Below, piece after piece: positions 58,144-64,000 of a stretch of DNA of 64,000 nucleotides; position 1 is the first letter of the stretch, and the number at the start of each line of letters is the position of its first letter. The notes under the pieces are model-generated. The model was not told the DNA's origin. It saw nothing but the letters and a program-made list of their open reading frames with translations, and searched no databases. Both the position numbers and the translations under genes were made by a program. Source of the DNA: Mycobacterium scrofulaceum (GTDB taxonomy: Bacteria; Actinomycetota; Actinomycetes; Mycobacteriales; Mycobacteriaceae). The stretch is taken from contig NZ_LZJW01000141.1 of the NCBI RefSeq assembly GCF_001667885.1, positions 1-64,000 on the forward strand, read 5' to 3'.

Positions 58144-59232
58144 ATGTTGCGGCTCATCGTCGGAGGACTGTTACTGGTTCTGGCGTTCGCGGGCGGATTC
58201 GCGGTCTCCGCATGCAAGACGGTGACGCTGACCGTCGACGGCATCGCGATGCGGGTCACGACCATGAAGTCGCGAGTCATCGACATCGTGCAGGAGAACG
58301 GCTTCGCCGTCGACGAGCGTGACGACCTGTCCCCGGCCGGGGATGTCAAGGTGCACGACGCCGCCAACATCGTGTTGCGCCGCAGCCGGCCGCTGCAGAT
58401 TTCGCTGGACGGTCACGACACCAAGCAGGTTTGGACCACGGCGTCGACCGTCGACGAGGCCCTGGCCCAACTCGCCATGACCGACACGGCCCCGGCCGCG
58501 GCCTCGCGCGGGAGCCGGGTCCCGCTGGCCGGGATGGCGCTCCCCGTCGTCAGCGCGAAGACGGTCCGCATCACCGACGGCGGCGCGACCCGCACGGTGC
58601 ACCTGCCCGCGCCCAACGTCGCGGCGTTGCTGAGCGCCGCCGGCGCCCCGCTGCTGGAAGGCGACCAGGCGACGCCGAGCGCGTCGTCCCCGATCGTCGA
58701 CGGCATGGAGATCCAGGTGACCCGCAACCGGATCGAGCGGGTGACCGAGCGAATGCCGTTGCAGCCGAACGCCCGTCGGGTCGAGGACCCGGACATGAAC
58801 ATGAGCCGCCAGGTGGTGGAAGACCCGGGCAGCCCCGGCACCCAGGACGTCACGTTCGCCGTGGCCACCGTCAACGGCGTTGAGACCGGCCGGCTGCCGA
58901 TCGCCAACACGGTCATCACCCCGGCCCGTGATGCCGTGGTGCGGGTGGGCACCAAGCCCGGCACCGACGTGCCGCCGGTCACCAACGGCTCCATCTGGGA
59001 CGCCATCGCGGGCTGCGAGGCGGGCGGAAACTGGGCGATCAACACCGGCAACGGCTACTACGGCGGTGTGCAGTTCGACCAGGGCACCTGGGAGCGCAAC
59101 GGTGGGCTGAGGTTCGCCGCGCGCGCGGACCTGGCGACCCGCGAAGAGCAGATCGCGGTCGCCGAGGTGACGCGCGAGCGTCAGGGTTGGGGCGCGTGGC
59201 CCGTGTGCAGCGGAAGAGCTGGTGCGAGCTGA
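58144..59232 (+). CDS. rpfB: Resuscitation-promoting factor RpfB
   Basis: The ATG at 58144 gives 362 residues, the length of M. tuberculosis RpfB. A signal/anchor segment with the lipobox-like AVSAC is followed by three DUF348 repeats (LTVDGIAMRVTTMKSRVIDIVQ and the copies around residues 85 and 145), a G5 domain (about 195-275) and the C-terminal transglycosylase-like Rpf domain with SIWDAIAGCEAGGNWAINTG. The catalytic Glu is the E in GCEAGGNW. It cleaves peptidoglycan and helps dormant cells resume growth. A TTG 13 codons upstream is in frame but not favoured. rsmA begins inside its 3' end. Confidence 0.95.
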   Translation: MLRLIVGGLLLVLAFAGGFAVSACKTVTLTVDGIAMRVTTMKSRVIDIVQENGFAVDERDDLSPAGDVKVHDAANIVLRRSRPLQISLDGHDTKQVWTTASTVDEALAQLAMTDTAPAAASRGSRVPLAGMALPVVSAKTVRITDGGATRTVHLPAPNVAALLSAAGAPLLEGDQATPSASSPIVDGMEIQVTRNRIERVTERMPLQPNARRVEDPDMNMSRQVVEDPGSPGTQDVTFAVATVNGVETGRLPIANTVITPARDAVVRVGTKPGTDVPPVTNGSIWDAIAGCEAGGNWAINTGNGYYGGVQFDQGTWERNGGLRFAARADLATREEQIAVAEVTRERQGWGAWPVCSGRAGAS

Positions 59233-60128
59233 CCATCCGGCTGCTCGGTCGCACCGAGATCAGGCGGCTTGCCAAAGAACTTGACCTTCGACCACGGAAA
59301 TCCCTCGGCCAAAACTTCGTCCACGACGCCAACACGGTCCGCCGGATCGTCTCGACCTCCGGGGTCGGCCGGTCCGACCACGTCCTCGAGGTGGGACCCG
59401 GCCTGGGCTCGCTGACGCTGGCGCTGCTGGATCGCGGCGCCACCGTCACCGCCGTCGAAATCGACCCGGTGCTCGCCGATCGGCTGCCGCAGACCGTCGC
59501 CGAGCACTCGAACAGCGAAGTGCAGCGGTTCACCGTGCTCAACCGCGACGTGTTGACGTTGCGCTCCGACGAGCTGGCCGCGCAACCCAACGCGGTCGTC
59601 GCCAACCTGCCCTACAACGTCGCGGTGCCCGCGCTGCTGCATCTGCTCGCCGAATTCCCCTCGATCCAGACCGTGACCGTCATGGTGCAGGCGGAGGTGG
59701 CCGAGCGCCTCGCCGCCGAGCCGGGCGGCAAGGAGTACGGCGTGCCCAGCGTGAAAGTCCGCTACTTCGGATCGGTTCGCCGGTGCGGCATGGTCTCGCC
59801 GACCGTCTTCTGGCCGATTCCCCGCGTGTATTCCGGGCTCGTGCGCATCGACCGCCACGCCACTCCGCCATGGCCCACCGACGACGCCTTCCGCCGCCAG
59901 GTGTTCGAGCTGGTGGACATCGCGTTCGCGCAGCGGCGCAAGACCGCCCGCAACGCGTTCGTCGAGTGGGCCGGCTCGGGCAACGAGTCGGCGAGCCGAC
60001 TGCTGGCGGCCAGCATCGACCCGGCGCGCCGCGGTGAGACGCTGTCCATCGACGACTTCGTCCGCCTGTTGCGACGCTCGAACGAGCCGGCCGACACCAC
60101 GACCGAGCAGCCGGCATCGCCGAGCTGA
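59205..60128 (+). CDS. rsmA: 16S rRNA (adenine(1518)/(1519)-N6)-dimethyltransferase (KsgA)
   Basis: The 307-residue protein dimethylates two adenines in the 3' end of 16S rRNA. It has LGQNFVHD near residue 33, VLEVGPGLGSLTLALLDRG (SAM motif I), VEIDPVLADRL, and the catalytic NLPYNVAVP. The GTG at 59205 overlaps rpfB by 28 bases and gives an N-terminus like that of M. tuberculosis KsgA. Coupling with rpfB and ispE links ribosome maturation with cell-wall growth. Confidence 0.95.
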   Translation: MQRKSWCELTIRLLGRTEIRRLAKELDLRPRKSLGQNFVHDANTVRRIVSTSGVGRSDHVLEVGPGLGSLTLALLDRGATVTAVEIDPVLADRLPQTVAEHSNSEVQRFTVLNRDVLTLRSDELAAQPNAVVANLPYNVAVPALLHLLAEFPSIQTVTVMVQAEVAERLAAEPGGKEYGVPSVKVRYFGSVRRCGMVSPTVFWPIPRVYSGLVRIDRHATPPWPTDDAFRRQVFELVDIAFAQRRKTARNAFVEWAGSGNESASRLLAASIDPARRGETLSIDDFVRLLRRSNEPADTTTEQPASPS

Positions 60129-60175
60129 TCGCCGCACCGTCGGCGCCGCTGCGTGTGGTTGGCCGGTGGCAGCGA

Positions 60176-60188
60176 TAGTCTGCTGCGG
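60176..60188 (+). promoter_or_regulatory. Putative -10 of a leaderless ispE transcript
   Basis: TAGTCT at 60176-60181 ends 6 bases before the ispE GTG. ispE may thus have its own promoter in addition to read-through from rpfB-rsmA. Confidence 0.35.
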
Positions 60189-61147
60189 TGCCTGGCATGT
60201 CTGACGGCAATACCGCCGCCCAGTGGGTGCCCACCGGGTCGGTCACCGTTCGGGTGCCCGGAAAGGTCAACCTCTACCTGGAGGTGGGCGACCGCCGCGA
60301 GGACGGCTATCACGAGCTGACCACCGTCTTCCAGGCCGTCTCCCTGCTCGACGAGGTGACCGTCCGCAACGCCGACGTGCTGTCGCTCGAGCTCGTCGGC
60401 GAGGGCGCCGACAAACTGCCCACCGACGAACGCAACCTGGCCTGGCAGGCCGCCGAGCTGATGGCCGAACACGTCGGCCGCGCCCCCGACGTCTCGATCA
60501 TGATCGACAAGTCCATCCCCGTGGCCGGCGGCATGGCGGGCGGCAGCGCGGACGCGGCGGCGGTGCTGGTCGCCATGAACTCGCTGTGGGAACTCAACGT
60601 GCCCCGCCGCGACCTGCGCATGCTGGCCGCGCGGCTGGGGAGCGACGTCCCCTTCGCGCTGCACGGCGGGACCGCGCTGGGCACCGGCCGCGGCGAGGAG
60701 TTGGCCACCGTGTTGTCCCGCAACACCTTCCACTGGGTGCTGGCGTTCGCCGACGGAGAGTTGCTCACCCCCGCGGTGTTCGCCGAACTCGACCGGCTGC
60801 GGACGGCGGGCGACCCGCCCCGGTTCGCCGGGCCGGGACCGGTGTTGGCGGCCCTGGCCGCGGGCGACGCGGAACAACTGGCGTCGCTGCTGGGCAACGA
60901 GATGCAAGCCGCCGCGGTGAGCCTGAACCCCAAGCTGCGCCGCACGCTGCGCGCGGGCGTCCAGGCCGGAGCCTTGGCGGGCATCGTGTCCGGCTCGGGC
61001 CCGACGTGCGCCTTCCTGTGCTCCTCGGCGGCCTCGGCCGTCGACGTGGGCACCGAAGTGTCCGGAGCGGGTGTCTGCCGCACGGTGCGGGTCGCCACCG
61101 GGCCGGTGGCCGGGGCGCGCGTCGTTCCAGCCCCCACCGAAGTGTGA
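60188..61147 (+). CDS. ispE: 4-diphosphocytidyl-2-C-methyl-D-erythritol kinase
   Basis: The 319-residue GHMP kinase acts in the MEP isoprenoid route, phosphorylating CDP-ME at O-2. It has VRVPGKVNLYLEVGDRREDGYHEL near the N-terminus, the ATP loop PVAGGMAGGSADAAAVLVAM near residue 112 and the C-terminal GIVSGSGPTCAFLC. The first 13 residues are additional to the usual start; an internal start near PTGSV is possible. Isoprenoids are needed for the polyprenyl carriers that both the envelope and the local polysaccharide use. Confidence 0.95.
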   Translation: MPGMSDGNTAAQWVPTGSVTVRVPGKVNLYLEVGDRREDGYHELTTVFQAVSLLDEVTVRNADVLSLELVGEGADKLPTDERNLAWQAAELMAEHVGRAPDVSIMIDKSIPVAGGMAGGSADAAAVLVAMNSLWELNVPRRDLRMLAARLGSDVPFALHGGTALGTGRGEELATVLSRNTFHWVLAFADGELLTPAVFAELDRLRTAGDPPRFAGPGPVLAALAAGDAEQLASLLGNEMQAAAVSLNPKLRRTLRAGVQAGALAGIVSGSGPTCAFLCSSAASAVDVGTEVSGAGVCRTVRVATGPVAGARVVPAPTEV

Positions 61148-61473
61148 AAATCGCCCCAAAACACGCATTCGTTTGGGCTGTTCCCTAAGAGGAGTTTAAG
61201 ATAATGCGCGGTGACGGGTAGCGCTGAGCAAGACCACATAATTTCGTCGTCCGCCGGAGTCCCCGGCGGACGACTGATGCTTCGGGCCCACCGGCGTTTT
61301 TCGGGTCCGGTGCGCGCATATCGGGCGACCGCACGCGGGGTTGCCGGCTCATCGCCGATTCGAGACCTAACCGCTGCTCGACTGTGTTTGCGAGCCTGCT
61401 GCGAAGTGCCACCCAGTGGGCGGAATATGAAATCTCGGGCGTTGGGGGAAGCGCCGGAACCGAGGAGGTTTGT
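61148..61473. other. 326-base gap between ispE and pks16
   Basis: It contains a promoter (61173-61202) and a frame that may be a leaderless small gene (61211-61477). Otherwise I see nothing in it. Confidence 0.5.
61173..61202 (+). promoter_or_regulatory. Putative promoter of the pks16 unit
   Basis: TTGGGC at 61173-61178 and TAAGAT at 61197-61202 are 18 bases apart. The predicted start falls at about 61209-61211, right at the GTG of the small upstream frame. Confidence 0.5.
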
Positions 61474-61477
61474 GTGA
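61211..61477 (+). CDS. Possible leaderless small protein upstream of pks16
   Basis: The frame of 88 codons begins with a GTG 8 bases after a -10 element and ends over the pks16 start (GTGA overlap). The translation (MTGSAEQDHIISSSAGVPGG and on) is basic and has no recognised domain. It sits where M. tuberculosis has Rv1012. The overlap and promoter position suggest a translated leader coupled to pks16; a plain 5' untranslated region is the alternative. Confidence 0.35.
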   Translation: MTGSAEQDHIISSSAGVPGGRLMLRAHRRFSGPVRAYRATARGVAGSSPIRDLTAARLCLRACCEVPPSGRNMKSRALGEAPEPRRFV

Positions 61478-63108
61478 GCAGGTTTACCGAGAAGATGTAC
61501 CGCAATGCCCGCACCGTTTCGACGGGCATGGTCACCGGTGAACCCCACGAACCGGTCCGCCACACGTGGGGCGAGGTTCACGAACGCGCCCGCCGCATCG
61601 CGGGCGGCCTCGCCGCCGGCGGCATCGGCCTCGGCGACGCCGTCGGTGTCCTCGCCGGCTTCCCGGTGGAGATCGCCCCGACCGCGCAGGGCCTGTGGAT
61701 GCGCGGCGCCAGCCTGACGATGCTGCACCAGCCCACGCCGCGCACCGACCTGGCCGTGTGGGCCGAAGACACGATGAACGTCATCGGGATGATCGAGGCC
61801 AAGGCCGTGATCGTCTCCGAGCCCTTCCTGGTGGCGATCCCCGTTCTCGAGGAGAAGGGCATCAAGGTCCTCACCGTCGCCGACCTGCTGGCGTCGGATC
61901 CGATCGACCCCGTCGAGGTGGGCGAGGACGACCTGGCGCTGATGCAGCTGACGTCGGGGTCCACCGGCTCCCCGAAGGCCGTCCAGATCACCCACCGCAA
62001 CATCTACTCCAACGCCGAGGCGATGTTCATCGGCGCCCAGTACGACGTCAACAAGGACGTCATGGTCAGCTGGCTGCCCTGCTTCCACGACATGGGCATG
62101 GTCGGCTTCCTGACCATCCCCATGTACTTCGGGGCCGAGCTCGTCAAGGTCACGCCGATGGACTTCCTGCGCGACACGTTGCTGTGGGCCAAGCTCATCG
62201 ACAAGTACAAGGGCACCATGACCGCGGCGCCCAACTTCGCCTACGCGCTGCTGGCCAAGCGGCTGCGCCGCAACGCCAAGCCCGGCGACTTCGACCTGTC
62301 GACCCTGCGCTTCGCGCTGTCGGGTGCCGAGCCGGTCGAGCCCGCCGACGTGGAGGACCTGCTGGACGCGGGCAAGCCGTTCGGCTTGCGCCCGTCGGCG
62401 ATCCTGCCGGCCTACGGCATGGCCGAGACCACGCTGGCGGTGTCGTTCTCGGAATGCAACGCCGGCCTGGTCGTCGACGAGGTCGACGCCGACCTGCTCG
62501 CGGCGCTGCGCCGCGCGGTGCCGGCCACCAAGGGCAACACCCGCCGGCTGGCCACTCTCGGCCCGCTGCTGCAGGACCTCGAGGCGCGCATCATCGACGA
62601 GAACGGCGACGTGATGCCCGCCCGCGGCGTCGGCGTGATCGAGCTGCGGGGCGAGTCGCTGACGCCGGGCTACCTGACGATGGGCGGCTTCATCCCGGCG
62701 CAGGACGAGAACGGCTGGTACGACACCGGTGACCTCGGCTACATGACCGAGGAGGGCCACATCGTGGTGTGCGGCCGCGTCAAGGACGTCATCATCATGG
62801 CGGGCCGCAACATCTATCCCACCGACATCGAGCGGGCCGCCTGCCGTGTCGAGGGGGTGCGGCCCGGTTGCGCGGTGGCGGTGCGCCTGGACGCCGGCCA
62901 CTCCCGCGAGACGTTCGCCGTCGCCGTCGAGTCCAACGCCTGGCAGGACCCGGCCGAGGTGCGCCGCATCGAGCACCAGGTCGCCCGCGAGGTGGTGTCG
63001 GAGGTCGACATGCGGCCACGCAACGTGGTGGTGCTCGGGCCGGGCACCATTCCGAAGACGCCGTCCGGCAAGCTGCGCCGGTCGCACTCCGCCACCCTGG
63101 TCACCTAG
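61474..63108 (+). CDS. pks16: Fatty acyl-AMP ligase-like enzyme (Pks16/FadD type)
   Basis: The 544-residue adenylate-forming enzyme matches Rv1013 in length. It has LMQLTSGSTGSPKAVQITH (ATP motif), VSWLPCFHDMGMVG, PAYGMAETTLAVSF, WYDTGDLGYMTEEG and the C-terminal PKTPSGKLRRSHS with the catalytic Lys. Despite the name it has no polyketide synthase domain. AGGAGG precedes the GTG start. Members activate fatty acids as acyl-AMP, often for loading onto a synthase; the substrate is not known. The gene converges with pth. Confidence 0.92.
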   Translation: MSRFTEKMYRNARTVSTGMVTGEPHEPVRHTWGEVHERARRIAGGLAAGGIGLGDAVGVLAGFPVEIAPTAQGLWMRGASLTMLHQPTPRTDLAVWAEDTMNVIGMIEAKAVIVSEPFLVAIPVLEEKGIKVLTVADLLASDPIDPVEVGEDDLALMQLTSGSTGSPKAVQITHRNIYSNAEAMFIGAQYDVNKDVMVSWLPCFHDMGMVGFLTIPMYFGAELVKVTPMDFLRDTLLWAKLIDKYKGTMTAAPNFAYALLAKRLRRNAKPGDFDLSTLRFALSGAEPVEPADVEDLLDAGKPFGLRPSAILPAYGMAETTLAVSFSECNAGLVVDEVDADLLAALRRAVPATKGNTRRLATLGPLLQDLEARIIDENGDVMPARGVGVIELRGESLTPGYLTMGGFIPAQDENGWYDTGDLGYMTEEGHIVVCGRVKDVIIMAGRNIYPTDIERAACRVEGVRPGCAVAVRLDAGHSRETFAVAVESNAWQDPAEVRRIEHQVAREVVSEVDMRPRNVVVLGPGTIPKTPSGKLRRSHSATLVT

Positions 63109-63138
63109 GCCGCGTCGACCGCCACGCGGCGGGAACGT

Positions 63139-63714
63139 TTACCAGGCGTGGACGCGGTTCTGCGCCGGCTCCAGCCCCAGTTCGACGAGTAGCTCCGTGG
63201 CGTCCGCGGCCTGCTCGCAGATGGTGGGTACCTCGCCTCGCTCGGTCGCGGAGAAGTTCTCCAACACGAAGGCCGCCGGGTCCTTGCGGCCGGGCGGTCG
63301 GCCGATCCCGATACGGACACGCTGAAACTCCTTGGTGCCCAATGCGGCCGCCACCGAGCGCAGCCCGTTGTGGCCGCCTTCGCCGCCGCCGACCTTCAGG
63401 CGGATGCGGCCGAAGTCCAGGTCGAGGTCGTCGTGCACGACGACGATGTCGGCCGGCGCCACCGAATAGAACTTCGCCAGCGGGCCGACCTGGCGGCCGG
63501 ACTCGTTCATGTAGCAGCGCGGCTTGGCGATCAGGACCGAGTGCCCGGCCATCCGGCCGCTCACCACCTCGGCGCCGGAACGCTTGTGCACCTTGAACTT
63601 CGAGCCCAGTCGGTCGGCGAGCAGGTCGGCGACCATGAACCCGAGGTTGTGCCGGGTGCGGGCGTAGTTGTCTCCGGGGTTGCCCAGGCCGACCACCAGC
63701 AACGGCTCGGCCAC
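63139..63714 (-). CDS. pth: Peptidyl-tRNA hydrolase
   Basis: The 191-residue protein has LVVGLGNPGDNYARTRHNLGF with the catalytic His and Asn, CYMNESGRQVGP with the second Asn, VVHDDLDLDFGRIRLKVGG with the Asp, and GHNGLRSV. It frees tRNA from peptidyl-tRNA dropped by ribosomes. It follows rplY in the same direction after 12 bases, the usual arrangement in actinobacteria. Confidence 0.96.
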   Translation of the reverse strand: MAEPLLVVGLGNPGDNYARTRHNLGFMVADLLADRLGSKFKVHKRSGAEVVSGRMAGHSVLIAKPRCYMNESGRQVGPLAKFYSVAPADIVVVHDDLDLDFGRIRLKVGGGEGGHNGLRSVAAALGTKEFQRVRIGIGRPPGRKDPAAFVLENFSATERGEVPTICEQAADATELLVELGLEPAQNRVHAW

Positions 63715-63726
63715 CTTGCGGTCCGC

Positions 63727-64000
63727 CTACTCGGACTCGTCCGCGGGGGCCTCGGCCTCGCCGGCCTCTTCGGCGGGGGCTTCCTCGCCCTCGGCGACCT
63801 CGCCCGCGCCCTCTTCCTCGAGGTCCTCGGCGGTCGGCGCGACCACCACGTTGACCACCAGCATCTCCGGGTCGGAGATCAGGTTGACTCCCCGTGGCAG
63901 GGCGATCTGGCCGGCGGTGAACTGGGTGCCCGGTTCGGCGTCCTCCACCGACACGGTGACGTGCTCGGGGATCGACAGCGCCTCGGCCTCGATTTCGATG
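63727..64000 (-). CDS. rplY: 50S ribosomal protein L25 (CTC family), C-terminal part, cut by window edge
   Basis: The frame is open to the right edge (91 codons) and encodes the beta domain of the long L25/CTC form with the LPRGVNLISDPEMLVVNVV segment, followed by a very acidic Glu/Ala-rich tail. It binds 5S rRNA. Its stop lies 12 bases before the pth start. The N-terminal part lies outside the window. Confidence 0.92.
   Translation of the reverse strand, partial: IEIEAEALSIPEHVTVSVEDAEPGTQFTAGQIALPRGVNLISDPEMLVVNVVVAPTAEDLEEEGAGEVAEGEEAPAEEAGEAEAPADESE

Noticed and set aside
60310..63087. Reverse frame of over 900 codons opposite ispE and pks16
   Set aside because: It covers two certain genes on the other strand and its composition (His, Arg, Gly, Val repeats) is that of an antisense frame.
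1..64000. CRISPR array, insertion sequence or phage genes
   Set aside because: No regularly spaced direct repeats, transposase motifs or integrase genes were seen, although the accessory blocks must have been acquired somehow; no attachment-site repeats flank the tRNA-Ala.

Overview
The window is high-GC actinobacterial chromosome, almost certainly from a slow-growing non-tuberculous Mycobacterium. The evidence is the gene order, which follows the M. tuberculosis Rv0990c-Rv1015c backbone, together with a PPE protein, an RpfB of the M. tuberculosis length, mycobacterial lipoproteins and many GTG/TTG or apparently leaderless starts. The species cannot be fixed from the sequence alone.

Backbone genes in order: a SAF-domain protein (cut by the left edge), the FmdB-type protein Ruc behind a CIRCE box, 5-formyl-THF cyclo-ligase, galU, moeA1/glp, rimJ, the membrane protein GlpR, tRNA-Ala(CGC), then the cyclic-nucleotide-gated acetyltransferase, two DUF5642 lipoproteins, AlkB, arcA, protein O-mannosyltransferase, rsmI and pabB. 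After a long insertion the backbone resumes with metG, tatD, rpfB-rsmA-ispE, the acyl-AMP ligase pks16, pth and rplY (cut by the right edge).

Two accessory blocks interrupt it. Block 1 (about 5.8-14.3 kb) has an alpha/beta hydrolase, a TetR plus diiron-protein pair, an M42 peptidase, a methyltransferase and a D-glycero-D-manno-heptose module (hddA-gmhA-gmhB) convergent with a WecG/TagA-type glycosyltransferase. Block 2 (about 22.4-55.4 kb) opens with an ECF41-type sigma factor and its FAD oxidoreductase. Two near full-length paralogous DUF4832-type lipoproteins then flank a GAF-GGDEF-EAL c-di-GMP enzyme and an FkbM methyltransferase. The core follows: an apparently complete Wzx/Wzy-type exopolysaccharide locus with a Wzz/kinase-like fusion, polymerase/ligase, three GT4-like glycosyltransferases, an aldo-keto reductase, a GMC oxidoreductase, a TylF-like methyltransferase, Ugd and UDP-xylose synthase, an SDR epimerase, a flippase, a polyprenyl-phosphate sugar transferase and an RmlC-like epimerase. 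The leftward arm is headed by a PPE gene. Two TetR regulators, an orphan BcsB-like protein, a PAS protein and a DUF1772 protein close the block.

Inferred joint function: GalU in the backbone supplies UDP-glucose, Ugd and Uxs convert it to UDP-glucuronate and UDP-xylose, the sugar transferase starts a lipid-linked repeat unit, the GTs and tailoring enzymes complete it, and Wzx/Wzy/Wzz export and polymerise it. The adjacent c-di-GMP enzyme, the GH-like lipoproteins and the BcsB-like protein suggest a regulated surface polysaccharide. This EPS locus is the main candidate novel system. Its most unusual parts are the Wzz-fused ATPase lacking the Walker A lysine and the PPE gene with a leaderless 26-codon leader ORF placed at the head of the operon.
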